In this document: piece after piece, positions 26,689 to 36,482 of the stretch
Position numbering within the stretch: position 1 is the first letter of the stretch
Layout of the letters: each line of letters starts with the position of its first letter
From: Streptomyces filipinensis
GTDB lineage: Bacteria > Actinomycetota > Actinomycetes > Streptomycetales > Streptomycetaceae
Assembly (NCBI RefSeq): GCF_014649495.1
Contig: NZ_BMTD01000005.1
Location: 62,001-126,000, forward strand
Direction of reading: 5' to 3'
Length of the DNA stretch: 64,000 bases
The notes under the pieces: model-generated
Database searches by the model: none
Seen by the model: only the letters and a program-made list of their open reading frames with translations
What the model was told of the DNA's origin: nothing
Position numbers and translations under genes: made by a program

Positions 26689-27222
26689 GTGCTCACTGAT
26701 CTGTCCCCCCTCATCGCCGCGACGGCGCGCTGGCTGACGGTCTCCTATCCGCCCAGCGGCGGCGCGCTGGCCTCCGCCCTGTGCGAGGCGCAGGCCCGGC
26801 AGGCCGTGACCGTCGCCGCGTGGCTGCGCTACCCCACCGAGATCGACGCGGCCCTGGTCACCATGGCCGGTCCCGGCGGCGCCGCGCGGCTCGACTGGAT
26901 CACCGGCACCGAGCGCGCCGGCGAGGAGGGCCCCGTGGACGACTGGGCCTGGCGCACCTGGGTCGACGAGGTCGTCGCCAGCTGGGCGGCCGGCCTGCTC
27001 ACCGACCCCGAGCTGGCCGGAACGGCCGTCGCCGCACTCGCCGACGGCGAGCACACCCCGGGCACCCCACCGGCGGAGTTCCGGCGGCTGCTCGCGCCCG
27101 ACGACGGTGACCGGCGCGCCGCCGCGCTGCTGCGCCACCCCGACCTCCTCGCCCCCGTGGCCGAGCTGCACCTCGACCAGCTCGTGGACCGTCTCGGACC
27201 GGGCCGCGCCCTCGCCGCCTGA
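26689..27222 (+). CDS. conserved hypothetical soluble protein
   Basis: About 177 residues, acidic and Ala/Leu-rich, with no signal peptide or membrane span. It includes WLTVSYPPSGGALASALCEA, WAWRTWVDEVVASWAAGLL and a C-terminal LHLDQLVDRLGPG. I do not recognise a domain. The frame has the strong third-position GC bias of a real Streptomyces gene, but the start is uncertain: GTG 26689 is chosen, and TTG 26644 lies further up. A TACCGT at 26639-26644 could be its -10 element, which would leave a short leader. Confidence 0.6.
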   Translation: MLTDLSPLIAATARWLTVSYPPSGGALASALCEAQARQAVTVAAWLRYPTEIDAALVTMAGPGGAARLDWITGTERAGEEGPVDDWAWRTWVDEVVASWAAGLLTDPELAGTAVAALADGEHTPGTPPAEFRRLLAPDDGDRRAAALLRHPDLLAPVAELHLDQLVDRLGPGRALAA

Positions 27223-27380
27223 ACGCTCGGTCGCACCCGTCCGCACCGTCGCCCCGAACGCCTCCCGCCCCGCCCGGCCGGCGCCCGTGTCGTACGCCCC
27301 CGCAGGGGTACTGCGGAGCTGATCCATGGGCCGTTCGCCGACGGCGGCCGGTCCCGAGCGACGGCAGGCAGGAGAAGTCG

Positions 27381-27527
27381 ATGCGCGCGCAAGGCGACGA
27401 GGCAGCGGCGCCCGGCGGCGCCCACGACCCTCCCGGCCGCCCCCGGCTCGCTCCCGCCCGGGCTCTCGGCCTCGGCCGGCGGCCGGTGCGCCGGCGGTGC
27501 CGGCCGACGGGGAAGACCCGGTCATGA
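27381..27527 (+). CDS. 48-residue leader-like ORF coupled to the next gene
   Basis: An ATG follows GGCAGGAGAAGTCG, a good ribosome site, and opens a 48-codon frame. The product is polar and becomes strongly basic, with a run of arginines near the end. Its TGA overlaps the ATG of the following membrane gene as ATGA, the typical arrangement for translational coupling. It may be a true small protein or an upstream frame that sets translation of the next gene. No homologue is recognised. Confidence 0.45.
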   Translation: MRAQGDEAAAPGGAHDPPGRPRLAPARALGLGRRPVRRRCRPTGKTRS

Positions 27528-27892
27528 CCTTCAAGAATCCCGTGCACCGCGGCGGGGAGCGCCGCGGCCGGTTCGAGCAGTTCGCGGAGTACGCCTCCAA
27601 CTTCACCAGCTCCCCGGTGTTCTTCCTCTTCTGCCTGCTGCTCGTCGGCTTCTTCGTCGCCGCGCACCTCGCGCATCTGCGCATCGAACTGCTGCTGCTC
27701 GCGGGTGAGTCCATGACCGCGGTCACCCTGCTGCTCCTGGCGCTGCTGAAGAACGCCGAGATGCGCGCCGAGCACGCGATCCAGCGCAAGCTCGACGCGA
27801 TCGCCGGGGCCCTGCTGGAGTCCCACTCCGACGACCGCAGCCAGGCCTTCGAGGATCTGCGCCATGCGATCCGTATGGAGGAAGAGACCTGA
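27524..27892 (+). CDS. low-affinity iron permease family (PF04120-like) membrane protein
   Basis: A 122-residue protein with an amphipathic N-terminus (RFEQFAEYASNFTSSP), two helices (VFFLFCLLLVGFFVAAHLAH and LLLLAGESMTAVTLLLLALL) and a polar C-terminal part. That part begins KNAEMRAEHAIQRKLDAIAG, the segment matching the QN-x-R-D-x-A-hydrophobic-KLDE end of the family. In yeast the family was named for low-affinity iron uptake, but transport has not been shown for the short bacterial members. It lies 66 bases upstream of the hydrogenase maturation genes, so a link with iron supply is possible but not shown. Confidence 0.75.
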   Translation: MTFKNPVHRGGERRGRFEQFAEYASNFTSSPVFFLFCLLLVGFFVAAHLAHLRIELLLLAGESMTAVTLLLLALLKNAEMRAEHAIQRKLDAIAGALLESHSDDRSQAFEDLRHAIRMEEET

Positions 27893-27958
27893 CAGAGAGG
27901 GACAAAACCGCGCGCCGGTTCTTCACGGCACCCCGGCCAGGGACGACCATGCCGTGTC

Positions 27959-29668
27959 ATGGACATTTTGCTCGTTGCCAGCGCGTTCAACAGCCTCTCC
28001 CAGCGTGTGTACGCCGAACTGTCGGACCTGGGGCACCGCGTGGACGTCGTCCTCGCCGCACAGGGCGCCGACCCGGTCCGGGCCGCCGTGCGTGAGCTGC
28101 GGCCGGAGCTGGTCATCGCGCCGATGCTCAGGACCGCCCTGCCCGAGGACGTGTGGCGGGACCACACCTGCCTGATCGTGCATCCCGGGCCGCCCGGTGA
28201 CCGCGGCCCGTCCTCACTGGACTGGGCCGTCGCCGAGGGCGCGACGCACTGGGGGGTGACGGTCCTGCAGGCCGAGGCGGCGATGGACGCGGGCGCGATC
28301 TGGGCGGCGGAGCCGTTCGAGGTGGCGCCCGTCGGCAAGAGCGACCTGTACCGTAACGAGGCCTCCGACGCCGCCGTCACCGCCGTCCTCACCGCCGTAC
28401 GCCGGTACGCCGAAGGCTCCTGCAAGCCCCAGTCGCAGACGGACGACTCGGTCCGCGTCGTCTGGCGCGACGCCTTCCGGCAGGAGCGGCGCCGCATCGA
28501 CTGGGAGCGGGACGACACCGAAACGGTCCTGCGTAAACTCCGCGGCGCCGACTCACAGCCGGGCGTCCTCGACGAACTCCTCGGCCACGAGGTGTTCCTG
28601 CACGGCGGGCACCCCGAGGACCAGCTGCGCGGCCGCCCCGGCGAACTCCTGGCCCAGCGGACGGGCGCCGTCTGCCGGGCCACCCGCGACGGCGCCGTCT
28701 GGATCCCCGAGCTGCGCCCCCGCAAGAACTCCGGCGACCCCGCGCCCTTCCGCCGCCCGGCCGCCTCCGTGCTCACCGCGTGGGAACCCTCCCTCAAGCT
28801 TCCGGAAGCCGCCGCCCCGCTGGAACTGCCACCTGGCCGCAGCACCTGGACCGACATCCGCTACCGGCAGCGCGGCGACACCGGCTTCCTCGGCTTCTCC
28901 TTCCCGGGCGGCGCCATGAGCACCGACCAGTGCCGCCGCCTGCTGGCCGCCTACGCCTACGCACTCGCCCGGCCCACCCGCGTCCTCGTCCTCGGCGGGT
29001 CCCGCGACTTCTTCTCCAACGGCATCCACCTGAACGTCATCGAGGCGGCCCCTGACCCGGCCAAGGAGTCGTGGACCAACCTGAACGCCATGGACGACCT
29101 GGTCGAGGCGGTGCTGCGCACCACCGACCGGCTGGTCGTGGCCGCCCTCGCCGGCAACGCGGCAGCCGGCGGCGCCATGCTCGCCCTCGCCGCCGACCAG
29201 GTGTGGTGCCGCACCGGCACCGTCCTCAACCCGCACTACCGGCGCATGGGCCTGTACGGCTCGGAGTTCTGGACGTACAGCCTGCCGCGCCGCGCCGGGG
29301 CGGTACAGGCCCGCCGGCTGACCGGCGACGCCCTGCCGGTCAGCGCCGCCCGCGCCGAGCGGCTCGGGCTCGTGGACCGGCTGGTACCGGCCACACCCGC
29401 CGGTTTCCCGGCCGAGACCGGACGGCTGGCGGCCGAACTCGCCGCGGACCCCCGCCTGGACGAGCGCATTGCCGCCAAGGCCGCCGCCCGCGCCGCGGAC
29501 GAAGGCGAGCGCCCCCTCGCGCAGTACCGCGCGGCCGAACTGGCCCGTATGCACGCCATCTTCTTCGACCCGCGGGCCCCCTACCACGAGCTGCGCTCGG
29601 CCTTCGTACGCAAGACCCCGTCCGGCTCCCCCCGGCCCCTGGCCGCGCCCGCCGGAGACGTCCGGTGA
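27959..29668 (+). CDS. hypX: hydrogenase maturation factor HypX (CO-ligand synthesis)
   Basis: A 569-residue two-domain enzyme. Residues about 1-270 form a formyl-tetrahydrofolate transferase fold, with IVHPGPPGDRGPSSLDWAV and WGVTVLQAEAAMDAGAIW. Residues about 295-545 form an enoyl-CoA hydratase/isomerase (crotonase) fold with FFSNGIHLNVIE and AALAGNAAAGGAMLALAADQ. HypX of aerobic bacteria makes the CO ligand of the NiFe active site from N10-formyl-tetrahydrofolate by way of formyl-CoA, allowing maturation in air. It opens the rightward maturation operon, and its stop overlaps the next start by four bases. It is a hallmark of O2-tolerant hydrogenase loci. Confidence 0.95.
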   Translation: MDILLVASAFNSLSQRVYAELSDLGHRVDVVLAAQGADPVRAAVRELRPELVIAPMLRTALPEDVWRDHTCLIVHPGPPGDRGPSSLDWAVAEGATHWGVTVLQAEAAMDAGAIWAAEPFEVAPVGKSDLYRNEASDAAVTAVLTAVRRYAEGSCKPQSQTDDSVRVVWRDAFRQERRRIDWERDDTETVLRKLRGADSQPGVLDELLGHEVFLHGGHPEDQLRGRPGELLAQRTGAVCRATRDGAVWIPELRPRKNSGDPAPFRRPAASVLTAWEPSLKLPEAAAPLELPPGRSTWTDIRYRQRGDTGFLGFSFPGGAMSTDQCRRLLAAYAYALARPTRVLVLGGSRDFFSNGIHLNVIEAAPDPAKESWTNLNAMDDLVEAVLRTTDRLVVAALAGNAAAGGAMLALAADQVWCRTGTVLNPHYRRMGLYGSEFWTYSLPRRAGAVQARRLTGDALPVSAARAERLGLVDRLVPATPAGFPAETGRLAAELAADPRLDERIAAKAAARAADEGERPLAQYRAAELARMHAIFFDPRAPYHELRSAFVRKTPSGSPRPLAAPAGDVR

Positions 29669-30231
29669 CGCCGCGCCTGCTGGTGGCGGGCGTCGGCAAC
29701 ATCTTCCTCGCCGACGACGCCTTCGGCCCCGAGGTGATCCGCGCACTCGGCGAACGCCCGCTGCCGCCCGAGGTGCGGGTGCACGACTACGGCATCCGGG
29801 GCATGGACCTCGCCTACGCCCTGCTGGACGGCTGCGCCACCGCCGTCCTGGTCGACACCGCGCGGCGCGGCCACCGCCCCGGCACCCTCTCGCTGATCGA
29901 GGCCGAACCACCCGACGGCACGGTCGTCCCCGAGGCCCACGGCATGGACCCGGCGAAGGTGCTGGCCCTGGCCGCGCACCTCGGCGAGGAGCCGCTGCCC
30001 CGCGTCCTCGTGCTGGCCTGCGAGCCGCAGGTGCTGCCGGCCGCCGACGAGGACCTGCTGCCCGGGCTCAGCACGCCGGTCCGCGAAGCCGTCCCCCGGG
30101 CCGTCGACACGCTGCACACCCTGATCCCGGCCCTGCTCGCCGACCCCGCGGCGCCCCCGCCCCCGTTGGGCCGCCCGGTGGAATCCGGGCCCCCGCACCC
30201 GGCTGCGCTGCCCGGCACAGCGGCCGGCTGA
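29665..30231 (+). CDS. [NiFe]-hydrogenase maturation protease
   Basis: A 188-residue endopeptidase of the HyaD/HupD family. It cuts the C-terminal tail off the hydrogenase large subunit once nickel is inserted. It starts LLVAGVGNIFLADDAFGPEV, the family N-terminus with the nickel-binding aspartate. It continues with VRVHDYGIRGMDLAYALLDG and ends with HTLIPALLADP. The last 30 residues form a Pro-rich tail not needed by the family. The GTG start overlaps the hypX stop (GTGA). Its substrate is most likely HhyL, encoded on the opposite arm, whose 22-residue tail follows the expected cut site. Confidence 0.92.
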   Translation: MTPRLLVAGVGNIFLADDAFGPEVIRALGERPLPPEVRVHDYGIRGMDLAYALLDGCATAVLVDTARRGHRPGTLSLIEAEPPDGTVVPEAHGMDPAKVLALAAHLGEEPLPRVLVLACEPQVLPAADEDLLPGLSTPVREAVPRAVDTLHTLIPALLADPAAPPPPLGRPVESGPPHPAALPGTAAG

Positions 30232-30240
30232 GCGGAAGAT

Positions 30241-30282
30241 CGGTGGAGCCCGGGCCACAGAGACGCGGCCCGGGCTCCACCG
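30241..30282 (+). terminator. 16-bp-stem hairpin inside the hyp operon
   Basis: Bases 30241-30256 pair perfectly with 30267-30282 around the loop ACAGAGACGC. The arms are CGGTGGAGCCCGGGCC and its complement. The hairpin lies nine bases after the protease stop and 22 bases before the hypB ATG. It looks like an intrinsic terminator, yet more maturation genes follow, so partial termination or mRNA processing is likely. Confidence 0.75.
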
Positions 30283-30304
30283 CCGTACCCGAGGAGCAGC
30301 GCCC

Positions 30305-31027
30305 ATGTGCCGGTCCGACGTCAAGCAGGCCGTCCTGGCGAAGAACGACGACCTGGCCGCAGACCTGCGCGGCGACCTCACCCGACGGGGCGTGACCGTC
30401 GTCAACCTGCTGTCCAGCCCCGGCAGCGGCAAGACCGAACTCCTCGGCGAGGTCCTGGGCCGTGCGGTCGAGCAGGGGGTGCCGGTGGCCGCGCTGACCG
30501 CCGACCTGGCCACCGAGAACGACGCGGAACGCCTGGCCCGTTCCGGTGCCCCGGTCCAGCAGCTGCTCACCGGCGGACTGTGCCACCTGGAGGCCCGTCA
30601 GGTGCGCGCCCGGCTGGACGGCTGGCTGCCGGCGGACACCTCGGTGCTGTTCGTGGAGAACGTCGGCAACCTCGTCTGCCCGGCCGCCTACGACCTCGGA
30701 GAGACCCTGCGGGTCGTGCTGATGGCGGTCACCGAGGGCGAGGACAAACCGCTGAAGTACCCCACCGCCTTCGGCTCCGCCCATCTGGTGGTGATCACCA
30801 AGACGGACCTCGCCGAGCCGGCCGGCTTCGACGAGACCGCCTTCCGGACCAACGTGCACCGGGTCAACCCGGGCGTGGAGATCGTACGGACCTGTGCCCG
30901 CACCGGCGCCGGAGTCGACACCCTCCTGGAGCGCGCCCTCGGCGCCCGTGACGGCGTACCGCACCGGCCCCCCCTGGCCCCGCATCCGCACGGCCACCAC
31001 CACACCGCGTCCGCTCCCGTCACATGA
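30305..31027 (+). CDS. hypB: hydrogenase nickel-insertion GTPase HypB
   Basis: A 240-residue GTPase that, with HypA, delivers nickel to the hydrogenase large subunit. It has the Walker A loop LLSSPGSGKTELL (about 35-47), the ENVGNLVCPAAYDLGE switch region with conserved cysteine, and ITKTDLAEP for guanine recognition. The usual N-terminal histidine-rich nickel store is missing; instead there is a short His-rich tail, HPHGHHH, at the C-terminus. The start is preceded by GAGGAG. The gene begins just after a strong hairpin and its stop overlaps the hypF start (ATGA). Confidence 0.96.
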   Translation: MCRSDVKQAVLAKNDDLAADLRGDLTRRGVTVVNLLSSPGSGKTELLGEVLGRAVEQGVPVAALTADLATENDAERLARSGAPVQQLLTGGLCHLEARQVRARLDGWLPADTSVLFVENVGNLVCPAAYDLGETLRVVLMAVTEGEDKPLKYPTAFGSAHLVVITKTDLAEPAGFDETAFRTNVHRVNPGVEIVRTCARTGAGVDTLLERALGARDGVPHRPPLAPHPHGHHHTASAPVT

Positions 31028-33372
31028 CCGCCCCCGTCACCGGACCGGTGCGACGCGCCCTCACCGTGCGGGGCACCGTGCAGGGCGTCGGCTTCCGGCC
31101 GTATGTGCACCGCCTCGCCGCCGGACTCGGCCTGGCCGGGTTCGTCGGCAACACCGGCGACGGCGTGCACATCGAGATCGAGGGCCCGGCGCCGGAGGTG
31201 GACCGTTTCTGCGTCCTGCTCGCCGAACAGCCGCCGCCGCTCGCCACTGTCACCGCCGTCGAGGACGCCGTCCTGCCCGCCACCGGCGACACCGGTGCCT
31301 TCGCCATCCGCTCCACCGAACGGGCCGGCGGCCGCACCCAGCTCCCGCCCGACACCGCCACCTGCGCCGACTGCCTGCGGGAACTGGCCGATCCGGGCGA
31401 CCGCCGGCACCGGCACCCGTTCGTCACCTGCACCCACTGCGGCCCGCGTTTCACCATCGCCACCGGGATGCCGTACGACCGCGTGGCCACCACCATGGCG
31501 GGCTTCCCCATGTGTCCGTCCTGCGCCCACGAGTACCGCGACCCCGCCGACCGGCGGTTCCACGCCCAGCCGGTCGCCTGCCCCGACTGCGGCCCACGGC
31601 TCACCCTGGTCCCGGCCGACGGCCTCGGCGTCCGCCCGGCCCGGGACGCGGACGCCCTGGCGACGGCGCGGGCGCTGCTGGCCGCCGGGAAGATCGTCGC
31701 GGTCAAGGGCCTCGGCGGCTACCACCTGGCCTGCGACGCCACCGACGCCCGGGCCGTGGCCGCGCTGCGCGACCGCAAGGAACGGGGTGGCAAGGCCTTC
31801 GCGGTGATGTGCGCCGACCTCGGCACCGCCGAGCGGCTCGCGGTCCTCTCCACCGCCGAACGGGCCGCGCTGACCAGCGCCCGGCGCCCCATCGTCCTGC
31901 TCCGCCGGCGCACCCCGGCCGCCGGCCCGCTCCTCGCCGACCAGGTCTGCCCGGGCAGCCCGCACGTGGGAGTGATGCTGCCCTACACCCCCGTGCACAC
32001 CCTGCTGTTCGGGCTGCCCGGCGACCCGCCCGGCCCCCGGGTCCTGGTCATGACGAGCGGCAACCGCTCCGGCGAACCCATCGTCACCGACGACGCCGAG
32101 GCGCTGACCCGGCTCGCCGGACTGGCCGACGCCTGGCTCGCCCACGACCGGCCCATCGCCGCGCCCTGCGACGACTCCCTGCTGCGGGTCCGCCCCGACG
32201 GCACCGAACAGGTCCTGCGGCGCTCCCGCGGCTACGTCCCCCGCCCCGTGCGGCTCCCGGTGCCGGTACGGCCCGTCCTCGCGGTCGGCGGCGACCTGAA
32301 GAACGTCCCGTGCCTGGGCGAGGGCGAGCACGCCTGGTTCGGGCCGCACATCGGTGACATGGGCGAACTGGCCGCCCTGGAGGCCGCCGAGCGCGCCGAG
32401 CGGCACCTGGCCGGCCTGACCGGAGTCAGCCCGGCCCTCGTCGCCGCCGACCGGCACCCCGGCTACCACTCGACCCGCCGGGCCCGCCGCCGCGCCTCCC
32501 GGCTGCCGGACGGCTCCCTGCGGCTGGTCCAGCACCACCACGCCCACATCGCCTCCGCGATGGCCGAGCACGGCCTGGACGGCACGACCCGGGTGATCGG
32601 CGTCGCCTTCGACGGCACCGGGTACGGCGACGACGGCACGGTGTGGGGCGGCGAGATCCTGCTCGCCGACTACGCCGGTTACCGGCGCTACGCCCACCTC
32701 GGCCCCGCCCCGCTGCCCGGCGGCGACGCCGGCGTGGCCAACCCGTGCCGGCTGGCGCTGGCCCGGCTGTGGGCGGCGGGCGTGGCGTGGGAACCGGATC
32801 TGGCGAGCGCGCGGGCCTGCACGGACGTCGAACGCGCCGTACTGCGGAGGCAGCTGGACCGGCAGGCGGCGTGTGTGCCGACCTCCAGCATGGGCCGCCT
32901 GTTCGACGCGGTGTCGTCCCTGGCCGGTGTGTGCCACCGGGCGGGGTACGAGGCGCAGGCCGCGCTGGAACTGGAGGCGGCGGCGACCGAGGCCCGGGAC
33001 GCGGACGAGGTGGCGTACCCCTTCGGGTTCGAGCGGCAGCGGGAGATCGACCCGGCGCCCATGCTGCGCGCACTCCTGGAGGACCGGCGGCGCGGCACCC
33101 CCGCACCGGTCCTCGCCGCCCGCTTCCACCGGGGCGTCGCGGCGGCCGTCGCCGGGATCTGTGACCGCGCCCGCGCCGAGACCGGACTGACCACGGTCGC
33201 CCTCACCGGAGGTGTCTTCGCCAACGGCCTGCTGGAACAGGAGTGCACCGCGCGGCTGGCCGCGGCAGGCTTCACGGTCCTGCGGCACGGCGCCGTGCCC
33301 CCGAACGACGGAGGGTTGGCGCTCGGTCAGCTCATGGTCGCGGGAACAGCGAACAACCACGAGACGGAGTGA
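31024..33372 (+). CDS. hypF: carbamoyltransferase HypF
   Basis: A 782-residue multi-domain enzyme that turns carbamoyl phosphate into carbamoyl-AMP and passes the carbamoyl group to HypE, the first step in making the active-site cyanides. The acylphosphatase domain has VQGVGFRPYV (19-28). Two zinc fingers follow, CADC (114-117) paired with CTHCG, then CPSC paired with CPDCG. The YrdC-like domain has VKGLGGYHLACDA, and the C-terminal Kae1-like domain has QHHHAHIASAM and VALTGGVFANGLLEQE. All expected domains are complete. It overlaps hypB by four bases and is followed at once by hypC. Confidence 0.97.
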   Translation: MTAPVTGPVRRALTVRGTVQGVGFRPYVHRLAAGLGLAGFVGNTGDGVHIEIEGPAPEVDRFCVLLAEQPPPLATVTAVEDAVLPATGDTGAFAIRSTERAGGRTQLPPDTATCADCLRELADPGDRRHRHPFVTCTHCGPRFTIATGMPYDRVATTMAGFPMCPSCAHEYRDPADRRFHAQPVACPDCGPRLTLVPADGLGVRPARDADALATARALLAAGKIVAVKGLGGYHLACDATDARAVAALRDRKERGGKAFAVMCADLGTAERLAVLSTAERAALTSARRPIVLLRRRTPAAGPLLADQVCPGSPHVGVMLPYTPVHTLLFGLPGDPPGPRVLVMTSGNRSGEPIVTDDAEALTRLAGLADAWLAHDRPIAAPCDDSLLRVRPDGTEQVLRRSRGYVPRPVRLPVPVRPVLAVGGDLKNVPCLGEGEHAWFGPHIGDMGELAALEAAERAERHLAGLTGVSPALVAADRHPGYHSTRRARRRASRLPDGSLRLVQHHHAHIASAMAEHGLDGTTRVIGVAFDGTGYGDDGTVWGGEILLADYAGYRRYAHLGPAPLPGGDAGVANPCRLALARLWAAGVAWEPDLASARACTDVERAVLRRQLDRQAACVPTSSMGRLFDAVSSLAGVCHRAGYEAQAALELEAAATEARDADEVAYPFGFERQREIDPAPMLRALLEDRRRGTPAPVLAARFHRGVAAAVAGICDRARAETGLTTVALTGGVFANGLLEQECTARLAAAGFTVLRHGAVPPNDGGLALGQLMVAGTANNHETE

Positions 33373-33375
33373 CCC

Positions 33376-33662
33376 ATGTGTCTGGCAGTGCCCGGCAAGG
33401 TCGTGTCCATCGACCATCGTGCCGACCCCCTGACCGGGATGATCGACTTCGGCGGGGTGCACAAGCAGGCGTGCCTTGAGTACCTGCCCGACGTACGGGT
33501 GGGGGAGTACGTCATCGTCCATGTCGGCTTCGCCCTGCAGCGGCTGGACGAGGCGTCGGCCCGTGCGTCCCTGGAGCTGTTCGAGCAACTGGGGCTGCTG
33601 GAGGAGGAGTTCGGGGACGCCTGGGAGCAGGCGGCCCGGCAGGAGAGCGGGAGTGAGGCCCG

Positions 33663-33666
<4 letters not shown>
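33376..33666 (+). CDS. hypC: hydrogenase assembly chaperone HypC
   Basis: A 96-residue chaperone with the obligatory [12 protein letters not shown] start. Cys2, once the initiator methionine is removed, holds the iron of the Fe(CN)2CO unit while it is built with HypD and delivered to the large subunit. The segment [15 protein letters not shown] is the usual C-terminal barrel strand and helix. A GGAG site precedes the ATG, three bases after the hypF stop. The stop overlaps the GTG of hypD. Confidence 0.97.
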
Positions 33667-34809
<1,143 letters not shown>

Positions 34810-34817
<8 letters not shown>

Positions 34818-35883
34818 CCTGGCTACCGAAGAGGCCGTCGACCCCGCGAACTGGACCTGCCCCGCGCCCCTGCGCGACCAGCCGGTGGTCGTCATGGGCC
34901 ACGGCGGAGGCGGCGCCCTGTCCGCCGAACTCATCGAACACGTCTTCGCCCCCGCCTACGGCAACCCCACCCTGGCCGCCCTCACCGACTCGGCCGTCCT
35001 CGACCTGGGCGGGGCCCGCCTGGCCTTCTCCACGGACTCCTACGTCGTACGGCCGCTGTTCTTCCCCGGCGGCAGCCTCGGCGACCTCGCCGTCAACGGC
35101 ACGGTGAACGACCTGGCGATGAGCGGAGCCCGGCCCGCCTACCTGTCCACCGCCTTCGTCCTGGAGGAGGGCGTGGAACTGGACGTCGTCCGCCGCGTCG
35201 CGCAGGCCATCGGCGCGGCGGCCTCGACGGCGGGGGTCACCGTCGCCACCGGCGACACCAAGGTGGTCGAGTCCGGACACGGCGACGGCGTCTACGTCAC
35301 CACCGCCGGCGTGGGCCTCGTACCGGACGGCGTCGACATCCGCCCGCAGCGCGCCCGGCCGGGCGACGCCGTCATCGTCAGCGGCCCCATCGGGCTGCAC
35401 GGCGTGGCGATCATGAGCGTCCGCGAGGGCCTGGAGTTCGGCGTCGAGATCGTCTCCGACACCGCGCCCCTGGCGGATCTCGTCGCTGCCATGCTGGCGG
35501 TCACGACGGACATCCACGTCCTGCGCGACCCCACCCGGGGCGGACTCGGCGCGTCCCTGAACGAGATCGCCCGCGCCTCCGGTACCGGCGTGCGGCTGCA
35601 CGAGCGGGCCATCCCGGTCCCCGAGGAGGTCGCGAACGCCTGCGGCTTCCTCGGCCTGGACCCGCTGTACGTCGCCAACGAGGGCCGGCTCGTCGCCTTC
35701 GTGCCACCGCGGGACGCCGAGGCGGTCCTGGCGGCGATGCGGGCGCACCCGCAGGGCCACGGCGCCGCCCTCGTCGGCGAGTGCGTCGCCGACCACCCGG
35801 GCATGGTCGTCGTCGCCACCGGCCTCGGCGGCACCCGCGTGCTGGACCTGCCGCTCGGGGAACAGCTGCCCCGGATCTGCTGA
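34810..35883 (+). CDS. hypE: hydrogenase cyanide-ligand dehydratase HypE
   Basis: A 357-residue PurM-like ATPase that dehydrates the thiocarbamoyl group on its C-terminal cysteine to thiocyanate, the source of cyanide. It has [18 protein letters not shown], the ATP-binding [16 protein letters not shown] and [17 protein letters not shown], and [15 protein letters not shown]. It ends in the required PRIC, with the cysteine as last residue. The likely start is a TTG, eleven bases after GGAGGAG; the frame has no ATG or GTG near the family N-terminus. The stop is immediately followed by a strong terminator. Confidence 0.96.
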
Positions 35884-35885
35884 AC

Positions 35886-35926
35886 GGGTGACCCGGCCCC
35901 GCCCCGAGAGCGGGGCCGGGTCACCC
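35886..35926. terminator. 17-bp-stem bidirectional terminator between hypE and hypA
   Basis: GGGTGACCCGGCCCCGC (35886-35902) pairs perfectly with 35910-35926 around a seven-base loop. It starts two bases after the hypE stop and its left-running end includes the hypA stop codon. It separates the two convergent arms of the hydrogenase locus. Confidence 0.92.
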
Positions 35927-36262
35927 CTCGACACCCGTGATCTCCAACTCCCGGCCACTGCGCAGCTCCTGCGAGGGCCGGTCGCAGGACGGGCACCAGA
36001 AGAACGGCGGCGAGCCGACCGCGAACTCCTCGGCACACCCGCCGCACCAGGCCCGCGCCGAGACCTCCTCCACGACCAGGTCCGCCCCGGCGAGCGCCGT
36101 GCCGTCGCGGGCCACCTCGAACGCGAAGTGCAGCGCGTCCGGCACGACACCGGCCAGCTCGCCCACGCGGACGGTCACCGCGGTCACACGGTCCGCCCCG
36201 TCCGCGCGGGCGATCTCCTCGGCCTGTTCCACGATCGCGGTCGCGATCGACAGCTCGTGCAC
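35921..36262 (-). CDS. hypA: hydrogenase nickel chaperone HypA
   Basis: A 113-residue metallochaperone that hands nickel to the large subunit with HypB. The start MHELSIATAIVEQAEE gives the nickel-binding His2. The zinc site is a pair of Cys motifs, CGGC and CPSC, with the usual spacing around EEFAVGSPPFFW. The GTG at 36262 is chosen because the family always begins MHE; the open frame extends to 36301 but adds unrelated residues. It is the last gene of the leftward arm. Its stop codon lies in the shared terminator, eight bases from the preceding small gene. Confidence 0.95.
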   Translation of the reverse strand: MHELSIATAIVEQAEEIARADGADRVTAVTVRVGELAGVVPDALHFAFEVARDGTALAGADLVVEEVSARAWCGGCAEEFAVGSPPFFWCPSCDRPSQELRSGRELEITGVEG

Positions 36263-36269
36263 GAGCGGC

Positions 36270-36482
36270 TCACGGGTACCGGCGGTTGGCGCGCAGCCCA
36301 CCGGTCATCCGGTAGATACGCACTTCGCGCAGGATGCTCGGGAGCTCCGTGACGATCAAGGCGGCCACGAGGCTGCCGACGACCGCGGCCTGGGCCGCGA
36401 GGAGCTGCCGTCCCGACATCGCCGCTCGTCGGGGCCTTCTGCGCATGCCAATGCTCATTGCTGTCATGTTCAGCTCTCTCAT
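36270..36482 (-). CDS. small single-span membrane protein in the hydrogenase operon (DUF6893-like)
   Basis: A 70-residue protein with a basic N-terminus (about 1-25), one hydrophobic helix AQAAVVGSLVAALIVTELP and an amphipathic end with REVRIYRMTGGL. The helix plus LPSIxREVRIYRM pattern resembles the short DUF6893 proteins of actinobacteria; I hold this loosely. The ATG at 36482 overlaps the stop of the preceding gene (ATGA), suggesting coupling; ATG 36467 is an alternative. Its place between hydrogenase genes suggests an accessory such as a membrane anchor for the complex, which is inference. Confidence 0.7.
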   Translation of the reverse strand: MRELNMTAMSIGMRRRPRRAAMSGRQLLAAQAAVVGSLVAALIVTELPSILREVRIYRMTGGLRANRRYP

